Shown one piece after another: positions 25,201 to 39,511 of a stretch of DNA of 64,000 nucleotides; position 1 is the first letter of the stretch; every line of letters begins with the position of its first letter. Under the pieces are notes generated by a model. That model saw only the letters and a program-made list of their open reading frames with translations, was not told the DNA's origin and did not search any database. The DNA is from Diphasiastrum complanatum. Lineage: Eukaryota; Streptophyta; Lycopodiopsida; Lycopodiales; Lycopodiaceae. Both the position numbers and the translations under genes were made by a program. The DNA lies in the NCBI GenBank assembly GCA_029204225.1, contig CM055097.1, forward strand, positions 12,878,721 to 12,942,720, read 5' to 3'.

Positions 25201-28200
25201 TGTTTTTAACATGTAATAATTGTCAAGCACGACTTCTTGAGAATGCGATGAATAGGAACACATCAACAAGGGCTGAGCCAAATAATGCACAACAAGAAAC
25301 TACAAATGCACAAAAGTTGGCTATTTCAAAAGGTCAAGCTAGGATAGGTTTACTAACATTTTTGATAAAAGGCTGTAGCCATGACATAGTAACTTGAACA
25401 TATTTTGCATACCTCATATTTCAAACATTTTTGATTCTATGAAATATGGAGTGATCACTTCTCAATTCTATAGGTTTTCTCATCTTTTGCCTAGCATAGA
25501 TGCTTTTGCGAACCAATTAAGCAATCTAATTATTTTGCTACTCCATAATGGTTACTTAAGTAAGAAAATCATGAAAGGTCAAACTATTTTAGACTCTTTT
25601 GATTTTATCTTTGGGGTTTCAGCTTTTGGTATGTTTAAGATGATTACTAATAGAATTCAAAAAGTGGGAAGCTAAGGAGCCCGCTTTGTTTCTATTATTT
25701 TGTATTTTGTCTGTCTTGGTAACCCTTGTTTACATATTATGGTTCCTATTATTTTATTTTATTTTATTCAAATTATTCATTTCTCTTTCTTGCCGATTGT
25801 CATTAGTAATCTGGATTCTTTCAAAACCTAGATAGTGACTTATGCCTAGATATTGATGAGACATAAGCAACGCCGATTGGCTAAGATTTCGTTAGAATAA
25901 TAAATGTAAATGATGTAGAAGCCATAGGTTACTATGACCCAAAAGGTCGAGATCTGTGTAACCATGGTCATTTATATTTTAGGCCCAAGAAACTAACTTG
26001 TAGGAACTCGTGGGTCCACTAGGGGCCTATACATGTGAATTAAGTACCTAACTTGTTATTTGGGGTACTTAATTATTTTATGTAACTTATGGTAGCTAGA
26101 TAGCCATTAGTCAAGTTATTGGACAGCCAACAGTCATGAAGGTAGATAGCCATCTTGGACTACTTATATGTAGCCATTCATTTGTATGAGACACACTTTT
26201 GTTAAGCAATCTACTGGTCATATTGGCTGTCCACAAGTTTCTGCAAGAGGGTCATCTAACCATCTCTCTCTTCTCTTTGAGAATGCTTTGTGTTAATGAA
26301 TAGTCTTGATTCTGGATTCCTACATGGTATCAGAGCCATTTTTCAGAATTGATTGCTTGTTGGAGGGCACCCAATAGGCAGCCACATTTCTCCTCTTTTG
26401 GTTCATAAAAATCAGAATTTTTCTGATTTTTGTGGAGAGAGAGCTGTTCGGCTCCTCCTTGTTTTTTGTGCAGGAAATTGCAGGGAAAAGCTTGGAATTC
26501 AGCTTTGATCTTGCTGATTTTTTAGTAGATTTTGGGCTGGAATCTGTTTTTCCTATCTACTATTAGCTGAATTTTCAGAAATGGCTAAAGAATCTGTTTT
26601 TTTGTTAACAGTGAATGCGGTTGATAACAAACTTTTTTGGCATTCTTGTAAGCATTAAGAAACATAGTCTAGCGTCTTACAACACGTCAATTAGATTTTT
26701 ACAGCTCAATTCACAAAGTAGGGCATTAAGAGACAGAGCCTCTTACGATATCCCTATGGCTGAGTTCACAAAAAAGAAATGAAAAGTGAGCATCACATTC
26801 ATAACTTAACATACATCCCGTAAGGGCCAAAAACAGACATATCTAGCATTCTTATAGGCATTAAGAAACACAGTCTAGGAGCTTACGGCATGTCAATTAG
26901 ATGCCTACAACTTAGTTTACAAATTAGGGCTAAAAAGGACACAAAAAGTGAGCATCAGAATTCATGAGTTGATGTATGTGCCGTAAGGGCCACGACAAAC
27001 ATTGATGGCATTCTTGTAGGCATCAAGAAACATAGTCTAGCATCTTGTAGCACCTTAATCTGATGCCTACAACTCATTTCACAAATAGGGCAAAAAAAAC
27101 ACCAAAAGAGAGCACCACATTTGAACGCTTTCTACTGCAACTATGATTTGGATCATAGATGCCCAGTGTTTCTGAAACGCGCTTCAGAATCGTGTACAGA
27201 AACGCGGTTCAAAAATGCGTTTTTGAAATTTTAGAAAAAATTCCAAAAACGTTTTTTTTTTTTTTTTGGTTTTTTTTAGGGCAATATGGGTATCAGATAA
27301 AAGCTCTAATTAAGAGCATAATTATTGTGTGATTTGCCGACTGTTTCGGGTGCAGGATGGTCCAGTTCAGATGCATTAATCCATGTTGGGTTCTGTCAAG
27401 GATAAAAATTCAAAACTAATCTCTAGCCTGTGCGTTGCCCCATAAACCCCCCACCGGGGGGCTACCGCCCCCCGGACCCCCTGTTTCTCGGGGGGCTACC
27501 GCCCCCCGAACCCCCTGAGCATTTATTGAAAACCAGAGCAAATAACAACCAAATAGCTATTGAAAATAAGATCTGTTTGTGCCTCATCTACTGCACTTTT
27601 GAGAGGCAAAACGCTGGTTTGACCATTGATCCCCTAAAAAAATTTCAGCCATAAGCTATTTTTCCCAAAAGAAATATATATATATATATATATATATATA
27701 TCATAGTGGCACGTGGTACCGCCATTATGGTGCCGCCCAAAAATCCGCGGTACTAGGGCGGCACCATTTTTTAATTTTTTTTAAAAAAAAAATTTAGTGG
27801 GCAATATGGGTATCAGCTTGAAGCTCTTGACGAGAGCAGTGCATTTATGCAGGTTGCCGGTGCTTTCAGCTACAAAATGTGTTAGACAACTAAATAATGC
27901 ACCTCTCAGTTTAGTAGTCACTAGTTAACCGTGAGCTCAGATCTGTAAGGCCCGTTGTTAGTATAGGGTCTACTGTGAGACCATGACGGTTATGAGATGG
28001 CTAGATTACAGTTTCTATATAGCAGCAAGTCTTGGGGGGTCCGGGGGGCGGCAGCCCCCCGAGAAACAGGGGGTCCGAGGGGCGGTAGCCCCCCGGCGGG
28101 GGGTTTGGGGGGCAGAGCCCCCCAACAGCGGGGTCTGGGGGCTGCCGGTAGACCCCGGCCCCGACGGTACGACCTCTTCATGATTTGGCCTTCCGACTCC

Positions 28201-28484
28201 TTGAGCGAAAACACACTTTTTGGTGTTTTGCATCCCCTTGGTCCTTTGGCTGTTCGCTCTCGTCAAAACCGGCAACCTGTATAAATGCACTGCTCTCGTC
28301 AACAGCTTCAAGCTGATACCCATATTGCCCACTTGATTTTATATTTTTTAAAAGAAAATTAAAAAAAATAATATTATATATTATGGTACCGCGGATCAGT
28401 ATATACTGATCCGCGGTACCAGTATGGATCCGCGGTACCGGGATCCGCGGATCCTGGTACCGCTGGATCTATGATATATATCTA

Positions 28485-28522
<38 letters not shown>

Positions 28523-31500
28523 TAACGATTCTGGGTATAGAAACGCGTTTCTCAGAAACGCGGTTTTAGAAACGCGTTTCTGGGCATCTATGATTTGGAT
28601 ATATTCCAATATCACAAATAAATATTTAATAAGAACTTTCCAATGGTGTTTTATGTGAAAAAAATTTCAATGAACGAGGGAGATATTGCATGTTGAGGTT
28701 TGTCATTTTCTTCACAGTTGTTTATTTTCTGCTTTATTTCTTAGTAGCTACATTTACCAACCAGGGATTTAGACTTAGAAAGAAATGATTTAGAAAATGA
28801 TCCAAAAAAATGCCAAGTTTTTAGAATTTTTGTTTGCCTGTATGTGATGGTGAGTCAAAGATTTGGATTCACTAAATCTGCTGACTTTGGGTTCTCTGAG
28901 TGAGCTTTTATGCACATTTTGTCATTACGTGGACTCACTGACTAGATCTGAAGAATCAGGAAAATCCGGTCTCTTTAATGATCAGATGAAAGTTTTGTTC
29001 ACTAAAATTCCAAATTTTGGTTTGCTACTTTCGGTTTTCCAAATGACGATTAGGGCACTTTTCCTCAATATCTAGATTTGCTGTTAAAAGTCAAGACAAT
29101 GTTTTTGTTCCCAAGATCCCAAATTTTGTGGTTCACCAAAAACCTTAATTTCTGGTTTAGCAACCCCGATTTAGTAACCTGGTTTGCTTAAAATGCACCA
29201 CTCGGAATATGTTCCAAGATCCTCTTGAAAATGGAAGCCTAAAAATGAAAATAGGGATTTTTCCTCCAAACTTGCAGAAAATGCCAAATGAGACTGAAAA
29301 ACCGCTGATTCTAAAGATCTGAAAGTAACAGTTGGTTCCACTCTTCTGCCCTAAAGAGGGCCTTGATACCAAGTTAACAATAGATTCATGCATAGAAACC
29401 CATTCCAACCCAAACCACTCGGAATCTACTGGGTCAGAACGTGGTACAAAGTAAAAACAAACAATTTTTTTCCTTTGTTAAATATTTACGAAATTCTTTT
29501 GGCCATGTTCTGGAATGAACGCCTTGGGCAACTATGGATCATTTATGTAAGGTCATTCGAGAACATTTACGGAACATCAAAGTATACTGCAACTTGCAAG
29601 TATCTCAACCCAACATGAATCTGCTATAAAGACCTCAATGTCATGGACAATAAGCTGACTACAACAGATAATAAACGTCAGGACCTCGAACGGGATCTTT
29701 TCCCAAGAGTTCCTAGAAAGTCAAACCCTAAACCATCTTAATGAGAGAGAAAATGTAAACGTAGCTCCTCTATTTTTGAATGTTAGTACTGAGGGCTAGA
29801 GTCAACATCATGATCAGACATGTTTCCAAGCTGGGGTAGACCTAGTTGAGGTTCCATGACCTAATGTGGTCACAAGTGGCCCTAGGTCGTAGATGGCCTC
29901 AAGTGACCAGAATCAGGCACATAATTATATGGTCCAAATGATTCAAATAGGCCCCAATAGTAGTGTTAGTGTCCTAATCACATGTCCACAGCTATGATTT
30001 GCATTATTGGTTCCTGCTTTTGTGAAGTTTTTATATTCTTCTATTTTTCCTTGTAGCATTCTAAGCTTTTTTTATTTAGGACATAATAGCATGTCGTATA
30101 AATTTTGGGAGATGCCGGTACTGGGAAGTAGAACGCCCTGGGTATTCCATTATTTGTATTTCAAAAGCTCATGTTTGTTGCTCTGGGAATATAACGATGG
30201 CCCAGTGACAAACCTTTGTGTTGCATGTATATGATTTTTAATGATTGTATGCCTTACTTTCTGGGAAGAGACTGCAGGCCATGACACACAATGTTTGAAA
30301 ATATGAAAATCTCTCCGACTTCGCAATGCATATATGCAGCGCTTTACTAGCAGGCAAGGCTGTACTTACTACTGTGGTACCTTTTCGAGTTGGACCTAAA
30401 TAGTTAGCTTACTATGGTGCATGTTTAATGCATTTAACTTAGAATTCTTGTCTTTTACTGGTACATTCCCACTGACTCTTCTGGTTGCAGGGTCTATTCG
30501 GAAGGGAAACAACAGTACAGGTGCCAAAACAGGACCTCGTACCAAGACGTCTAGCCGGTCATCAACAGTAAATTCTACTAGTAACATTGGCACATTTCAC
30601 AAAGGTCTTCAAAATTTTCATGAAACAGGAGGAGTTTTCAATGAGGCAGAAGGCATAGACATCGTTCAAAATGGAGGGGTTACATTGCCTCATGGTAAGC
30701 AACTGAGTGCTATGTAGGACGGAGGAAAGTAACTTGTGTTGAAAGTTAAGTTACAGTTATTGAGATAATTACCAGGATCAATTGTTTTTCTGAGCTCTAT
30801 TTTGAAAAGGCTGTTAGTTTATGCTCCTGCATCTGCAATAAAAAACTAAGGGTATTATGTTGCTGTACTCTGAAATCTTCTGAAAACTGTAGGTATAAGT
30901 AATAAGCTTTCCAGGTTCCAGTCAAATCATGGGTACTGTCAAGGGTCTGATACTTACAATCCTTTTATCAAGTAATGAAATTCTTTGTAAACTTGTACCG
31001 ATAATTTTGGTCTATCCAATTCCAACTTCTATGCTTCATTGAACTTATTTGTGATTGATTTCCTGTCTTAGATATATGATTGGTAGGCTTTCTATGTAGT
31101 TGTATGGTGTTGCTTGTCCTCAATGGAGATCCAAGCCTGTAAGTGCGTTGAGTGGCGTTTTCCTCACTGTATTTATGATCTTTTGTGTGCCTTGTGGCTT
31201 TAGTCATATCTAAGCATATTATATATGAATTATTCCTTGTTATATTTCATGAATTCAAGGCTATAAAATTCTCGATCATAATCATTGGTTTGTTGATGTT
31301 GTCAAGATTGCAAAAAGTTACAGGTATTTGACATGAATGTAAATTACATCTCTTAGAAATCTGACATCCTTCTTTATAATGAACCAGGTAACATGTTTCA
31401 ATGTTGCATATAATGCCAGACATAATGGATAGCTGATTACATTGGTCATAAGTTGGTAAAAGTTGCTGTTTAGAATGACCACAAAAGCAAGTGATTCTTT

Positions 31501-34500
31501 ATTGCAGAGATTTCTGTTCAAGAGAACTGTGAAAGGGGAGGAACAGGCTTGCCATCAATGTCAAATGGTCTGTCACCTTGCCCATCAGGAAACTTTGCTT
31601 CAATGTCAGCTGGCCTGTCTGTTTCAATGGATAGTGGAAGCCCAGGTTCTCCCTCTAGAGGCAGTGACATAGGAATGCTTAGTCCCGAACCAAATGCTGG
31701 AAAACTTCAGCAAACTGGAGGTTTGGTCGATGAATCTGGTTCTCCAAGCTTGACAGGGTATATGTCGTGAATGATTTTGAGTAGTTTTATTGCCTTGGTT
31801 TAGGAGCTAAATAAACAAGCGCAGAACACCGTTAAGTGCGCTGTTTTGAATCTTGGCTGTTCTGGAGACATTTAAGCAGCACCAGCTGGGTTTTTGATAT
31901 TTTAGCAAGTCATTGGTCATTCATGAAAACTTAACAGCATTATGTCCTTTCGTATAACTTAGCTAGGTACTGGACTTTACCTTCACTGTGGAGATGGTCG
32001 TATCTCAACACTTGATCCACTATGTGCCAAGTACAATCATTTTGTAGTGGATGCTTGATGTATCTGCTTCTGGAAGAAGCGGTTTTTACAGTCTCTCGAT
32101 TAAATTACGGTCTCTAGATTAAAACTTTTTTGGACATGTCTGGCAGCCGAAAAAAGAAGCGTGGCCATCGATCTGTTACTGGTGAAAAGGGTGGAAAAGG
32201 GCTGAGACATTTTAGCATGAAAGGTGCTTTTTACAATTGCTCCTTTCACGTAGGCAGTTTTTTGCCTGAAGTGGCACTTATTCAATTTCATAGTTCTGAA
32301 CATTGTTGATGTGCACGTCCAAGAAAAGATGGTTCTTCGAATTCATAATCAATTCATGCACTACATCACATAGATTTGTGTCTAGGAGTTTTATTGACAA
32401 TTAAAGCCCGTGGTGCACGTCCCATGTAGACACTCCATTTTTAGTTTGAGCCAACTCAGAGCCTCATAACTGATTTGTGGGTGCTTGTTACAGAACTTGC
32501 ATTCTTTGACAAAGTTTTGCAGCAGTTTTGATTTAAGGAGAGAATTCCTGTAATTTTTTTCTCTAGTTTATCAACTTTCTGTGAATTCAGAGAAGGCTTG
32601 TCTGATATGGCAGTTTGTGAAAAGGTGGAGAGCAAGGGTCGCACTACATACAATGAGGCAAGTGCTTCTTACATATTAATCATGTTTTCAAGGTGTGATT
32701 TCTGGGTTGGAAAGTGAATATTCAAAAATACCAAAGCTGGATCGATTCTTGGCTATCAACTGCACAATCCTCAACTTTTACATGATGTGCATTACTTTAT
32801 TCTCTTCTATGTTCTTATTTGCCTAGCTGAGAACCCCGGGCCTCAATGAGAGGAAAGGAGGTCTTCATGTCTTCACCACCATGCCACTAATTTGAGGTCA
32901 AGCTGGGAAATATGGCTAAAGTGCTATGTTATGAAGCTGATGTTTGTTGAATGTTTTGACCATAGTTGCGCCAAGTTCTGGAACACACGTATGGGAACCT
33001 TTGTAAAAAAATATTGAACGCATTTCAGAAAGCAATTGTTATCTTTTTTAATTTCTTTTTCAAATTTAGTCATGTAGGGTTAAGAAAACAACGATTGGGA
33101 AAAATTTGATGTCTGAAAAGATTTGAACATGTTTTAGTGCATTTCACTTTGTGCTGTTACATAAGGTTGTGCCAATAGCAATTAGTAAATTGGCAATGTT
33201 TAGGGTTTCTGGTTTAGGGTTTCAAGAAATGCATGTTGTTATGCACTTTAAAATGCTATTGATATAGAAGGGAGAAGAGTAGTAGAGGTTATAGAAAAGC
33301 AATGATTATAAGAAGTCTTAATCCTTGTATATGCTAGAGACCATCCATTGAAAAGGCCTACAGACAATCATTTATATTCCTTCAATAGATCCCTCGCCAT
33401 TGGAATATATAAAATATGTATTTCACTTTCAATTTTTGAAATCAAGATAAAATTTACAAGGGTCGCACTACATACAATCAGGCAAGTGCTTCTTGCATAT
33501 TCATTATGTTTCCAAGTTATGATTTCTTGGACTTGTCCGTTTGAAAAGTTAATGTTCAGAAGTACCCAAGCTGGATCAATTCTTGTCTATCAACTGCACA
33601 ATCCTCAACTTTTAGATGATGGGCATTACTTTATTCTCTTGTATGTCCTTATTTGTGTGGCTGAGAACCCTGGGCCTCAATGAGAGAAAAGGAGGTCTTC
33701 ATGTCTTCACCGCCATGCCACTTATTGGAGGTCAAGCCGGGCAATGTTGCTGAACTGTTATGTCAACAATAAAGCTGATGTTTGTTGAATATTTTGCCCA
33801 TAGTTGTGCAAAGTTCCAAAACGCGTATAGGAACCTTTTCAAAAAAATTTGAACACACTTTAGAAAGCAATTGTTTTGTTTTCTAATGTTTTCTTCAAGT
33901 CTATCTTTGAGAAGATTTGGGACATTTTTCAGTGCATTTCACTTTGTGCTGTTACATAAGGTTGTGCTAATAGCCATTAGTAAATTTGGAAACGTTCACA
34001 GTTTAGGGTTTCAAGAAATGCATGTCGTTATGCACTTGAAAATGCTATTGGTTTTAGAAGGGAGGAGAGTAGCAGAGGTTATAGAAAAGTGGTGATTATA
34101 AGGAGACTAAATTCCTGTAGATGCTAGAGATCTTTGACCATCCATTGACAAGGCCTACAAACCATCATATACCATACATACCTTCAATAGATCCCTTGCC
34201 ATTGGAAAGATTAGTTATGAATATAACAAAAATATGTGTTTCACATTCAAGTTTCAAAATCAAGATAAAAAAACACTTCGTTTCCAACATGTGTGAAGTG
34301 GAAAGTTGAAAGTCGAATCTCCCAAAGGAACATGACATAGTGCTTGGAGCTGAGACTTAAAAGTGCAAACCAAAAAAGATTATTAGAAGGAGGTCATGAA
34401 CTAGTACATAGCTGTCAAGGCTCACGAGCCCTATATAGGAGTAGCAATAACTACTGGGAACCGTAGTCAGCATGATATCCTCTAATATGTAGATAACATC

Positions 34501-35640
34501 GTTCTTGTCATTTGACAAGCTCTCCTCGCTGGCATTGGAAGATTATAACAATGATGAAAGTGAGTTCTTAGGAGATACAGGTCATAGTTTGTTAATCCCT
34601 CTTTCTCTGACACTGCCCCTGATTGTATAGATGACAACCCCTGTTGTGGTTATATTGCCCTGTACATAATGCTACTGCTGCTCCTGCCTCAACGAGCAGA
34701 TCCATGAGCCTGACGCTTTTGCTACTACTACATTTTCCCCTTCCTCAGTGTATTGTTGCTACAGGTTTTGCTCATGTGTCTATCTTGGGATGGACGTGCA
34801 TCTCCTCATTAGCACCATCTGTTTCCATAGTTGCAAAGAATTGTGATTTGTAGTTTTATAATTTGATTTAAATCAATGCTCGATTGAAATCGAGTTTCTT
34901 AACGTTTTTTTATGAAATTTCCTTTCTTCCCTTGAATATTTTTCTTTATATTCAAAAATTTCCCTCTATGAAAACTTGGGAATCGAGCAACTATAGCTTG
35001 AATTGAAATCAAATATATCTGAATTTCAACTCAAAGTTGCTTGATTTGAATTGCCTAGAGACTATGACTCTATCTTGTACTCTACTTGCTCCTCATCCTC
35101 ACCGCCACCCTCATCTGCTGTAGCCTCTCTCTTTGTCCTAGCTATGGCCTTCAGGAAGCTGCAATGGCTTGCCATGTCCTTTTGGTAAACTGCTCATCTC
35201 GCTTTCTCTACCAAATACTAAGGACAATGGCTATCTTACCTTTGAGTGGCCTCTTCTGTGGAGCAATTGGTGGTGGTCTTATTCTGGTATGTGAGTGACT
35301 TGCAAAGATTGTTCTACTATAACACAAACTACAATACTCAAAATTCAATTCACAACAAAATATTGAAATTGGTAACCAACGATGATTGTTTTTTTTCTCT
35401 TTTTCAGTTCGAAGCAGATTTCGGTTGAATTGGCTCCGAATGATTCGTTCGATTCAAACCACGGTTCAAGGTTTAAACCGCAATTCGTGGTTTGACCACG
35501 GTTCGTGGCTTGAACTGCGGTTCATGGAAACTTTAACATGTAAGTTGTCTTACTATTTTTGAAGAAGTTTCATCGCTCCCATTGATAGCACATACTTTTT
35601 TGTCTTATATGCCCTTTGGCATGGGAAGGACATCAATAGA

Positions 35641-35722
<82 letters not shown>

Positions 35723-38700
35723 GCTATGGTGGCGCCCTAGATCCACACTCCACTGCTCCCTGCCTCCGTCACTCCACTGCCCTATTTCCATCACCGAGAT
35801 GGCTCCAAAACGGAACGCCCTCGCTACCCAGACTGTTGCAGCATCAGCGTTGCCTGCCAGTAGCGCTGCTCCCACCTGGTCTGTTGCAGCATGCAGCAGG
35901 CATGTGGCAGGCAACGCTGCTGCCTGATAGGGATGTAGCGCTGCCTGCTGTCACGCAGGTAGAAAACCCCTCCCCCTTCTCCCTTTGTTTTCTCTGCCAT
36001 CCCTACTACGGCTCCAAATCCCTTTACCTTGACTAAACCCCCTCCCTCTCCTGCTTCCCCCCATAGATCTTCCTCTCCCTCGCCCCTACCCTCCACTCCC
36101 GCAACCTCTACCTCCTCTCCTACCACTACCCCCTCTACTCTTTCTTTCTCCTCTCCCTCTTTCATCCCTTCATCTTCATCCTCTTTGTCTCCGCCTCTTT
36201 CAGCTGATTTTTCGTCTGGTTTCCCTCGCTTTATTGAGGCTCTTCAAGAGACCAATGTATCCTTGCTTGCGTTAATCAAGCAACAAGCATTCCAAATCTC
36301 CACTCTAGAGAATACAGTTTTGGTCCTCCAGGGCAAAATTGGCATTCTTGAGGTTGATGTTACTTACCTCAAGAATGAATTGGAATCAGATGAAGAGGAA
36401 GAAGAAGAAGGCGGCAATGCAGATTCAGAAGACATGGCAAAGCAGCTTCAAGAGCGGGTACACTCCTTGGAGTAGCAATTTTAGCAATCCAAGAGTTCTT
36501 GGGCCGACATGCTCAAGGGATCTAAGCAAGTTATTTCTGAATCTATTCAAGAACATCAAAAAAGAGATCTCAAGGCCCTCAATGTCAGAGTTAGGGGAGC
36601 TTCTTTTGTGGGTAAGGCACTCTTGTTTCTATCTCCCCTCGTCCCTCTGAGGTCACTACTGACTTACTCTCACCTACTTTGGCCATCCTTCTTAATCGTG
36701 GTTGTTTTCGACTTCCCATCTTCCTGGTGTACCAACATCATCCATCCCTTGAATAGAAAGGGTCTACAAAGATAGTTGGACTATCTCCATGCATTTTGTA
36801 TCAAATGGGGTTTGGGGGTGAACATTGCGAAGACTAAAGTTATGGTCTTCAACACTTCTAGGGTTTTCATGCAGTGATAGACACTTATCTTCCACGGTCA
36901 GCCATTGGAGATAGTTTCATTTTACACTTACCTAGGGGTTCTTTTTATTGGTCCTATATTCAGCATGAGACAAGCAACTATTGCTCGTTGACTTGGGAAG
37001 GGCCATGCTTCCCTTGTCCAGTTAGAGCGATTTTGTTTCCGTAAGTTCATTTGAGACACCCCAAGTAAGTGTAAGCTCTTTGATACACTTGTCACTCCCA
37101 CAACCTATATGTAGTAGCAACATGGGGTATAGGTCTCACCTCATCAGATTGGGCGAGTATGTCACAACTACATATGATCATGCTATCACGTATGATACCG
37201 GCTAAGACTCCATCCCACATCAGATTATTCTTGCTGAGTTTGCACTTCCACCTCTACAACTTGGGAGTCCAGTTGTTTCCAGCTTTTGAGCAAAGATACA
37301 CACACGCGCCTAGCCATCTCACCCCTTGAGACATTTGGCATTTCTATCATAGAACTCCTCTCGGATACTCATTGATATATAGAGCATATCTTGATTGAGT
37401 CAGGCAGGGCCAATCAGGGGTTAGACTGGACTATTCTTAGACTCATTTTTTAGAGTTGGATACAATAGGGTTCCTGATTTTGGATTATCTCATGGTCTTA
37501 GGTTCATACTTTCTTTGTATTTCTTCACACCAGGTTGGGATTAAGATTGAACGGATCCAGGTTATTCTGAGAGAGGAGAGGATTTGCCAATTATGTTCCT
37601 TGGATGAGGTGGAGTCTGAGGAGCACTTTATCTTCCGATGCCCAGTTTACTATGAGATCAAAGGGAGATATCATTGCTTATTCCGAGACATGCCTGTTAC
37701 ATTTTGCTCACTCATCACATGTGGGGATCCACGTTGTGTGGCACCTATTGTACGAGAGATGGTCCTACTACAGCAAGACTTATGCCAGATGAATTAGTGG
37801 AGTCACCTAGTTCCATAGCTCCAAATTATGTCCTTCTTCTCGAGAAGATCTAGGATAGGTCTAGGGCCAACAGCCAACGTTGGTGACAACAACGATGATA
37901 TACATGTACATACACATAGAGATCAAAGATAGTGTATTAGGCAGAGTCATGTTGTGGTTCGACTACCATGAGCAGACACTTCGTGGCCAGCCTTCCAGAC
38001 AATGCCAGCAACAGACTCTGGCTCTACCTCATGTCGTGGCTCACATTACATCTTTCTTCATTCCCAGCAGGACATGATGATAATGTTATATCATTAGATC
38101 ATTGTTTACATCAGCACATGTTTCTATATTTCATATCTCAGTTTGGATTACTCAATAGTATGTCTACACGTTTTATATGATGGGCAGCCACTAGAGATAG
38201 TAGCCTCTTATACCCCCTCCGGTTGCTCTATATTCAGCAGAGACATGGTGTCCTGGCTTGTCCAGAGATACTTGGAGTGATATTTCACATTTGCAGATCC
38301 TTATGCTGAGCCGGATGATCCGTGCGAAGCAGTTAATTCCTCATGATATCATATTGGCAGAGTTTGCCTCACCATCATTGATTGTTGAGGCTATATTTCG
38401 GATTATCACATTCATTCATAGAGTCTCGGAGCTTGATTCATCTAGATATGTTGCTGCAGCTTTTCCATCCTCTCGTACTCTAGCTAGTCAGCAGGCTAAG
38501 TCCTCATGGTTTCAGTGTGTTTTCGACCTTTTGAGTAGGTGGGGTTTATCTATATCTGATCTCCCGAATGGGACATACGCATATATTCGCCAGCAAATTT
38601 ACAGAGCTTACATCAGCACAGTGTGGCCTCACCCAGATCCGTCACGGGTCAAGCTTCATTTTTACACACTCATCTTCTTCAGCTTGATGTTTCCGGGCTT

Positions 38701-39439
38701 CCCATTCGGCCGGGTTATTTGTCTCAGACGTTATCTTTCGGCCTACATTATCGTCTTGGCCAGCTTAGGGTCTCTTCTCACCAGCCTGCTATTGAGACAG
38801 GCAGATACACAGACACACCTCGACCGCTACGGATTTGTCAATGCTGCTCTTTACAGGAGATTGAGGATGAGTTTCATTTCATTTTCCGATGTCCGGTCTA
38901 CTATGAGATCGGAGGCAGATACCATTGCTTATACAGAGATACTCCACTTACACTTGGTTCTTTCCTTGCCTTCTCAGATGCGAGATGTGTTGGTTTATTG
39001 TTACAAGAGATGTTTACTCTGAGATCTTCTTTTTTTGTGGATGCTTCTGATGTGGATCATAGCCAGTCCCACATTACGCACTTTTTCCAGAAGAGGGATA
39101 GAGATGAGACTTCTGACAGTGAGATACACATTCCAGTACGACGACCGAAGCTCCAGCGTCCTCTTCGCTCCTCCAGGCCCAGGGCTCTTCACCGGAGGCC
39201 AACGCCCGCTTCTCACCATATCACGCAGTTTTTTATATCCACTTAGCCAGTTAGTTAACTTATATCAGTTTTCTGTTTCCCTCTGTGTAGCTGGTGGTTA
39301 AGCTTTGTTTTTCTCTCTGTTTTCTTGTGTTGGTTTAGCTTTTAGGAATAAGTCCTACGTGGACAATGCTCCTTTTTTTGATGTACTTTTTACTTGTCTT
39401 ATGTGGCCTCGGGCACTTGATAGACATTAATATAATTCT

Positions 39440-39511
<72 letters not shown>

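Noticed and set aside
27983-28332. Four overlapping Gly/Pro/Arg-rich ORFs
   Set aside because: They fall in the GC-rich inverted repeat of the hAT-type element and mirror each other on the two strands.
33458-33490. Second copy of the DP exon 5 end as a real exon
   Set aside because: It lacks the first half of the exon and a pyrimidine-rich acceptor; using it would add seven codons in the DNA-binding domain. Kept as a finding, not as a coding exon.
34829-35068. Possible hAT element with CATAGT-like ends
   Set aside because: The ends are only weakly similar and the flanking 8 bp do not match, so no element could be defined.
35633-35914. Minus-strand ORF with an Arg-Glu tail
   Set aside because: Its C-terminal half is the (CT)n tract read in reverse; the rest is the antisense of LINE leader sequence.
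36029-36475. Ser/Pro-rich coiled-coil ORF as a host gene
   Set aside because: It follows a MAPKRN-type start and precedes LINE RT and C-terminal motifs in the same orientation, so LINE ORF1 is the better reading.
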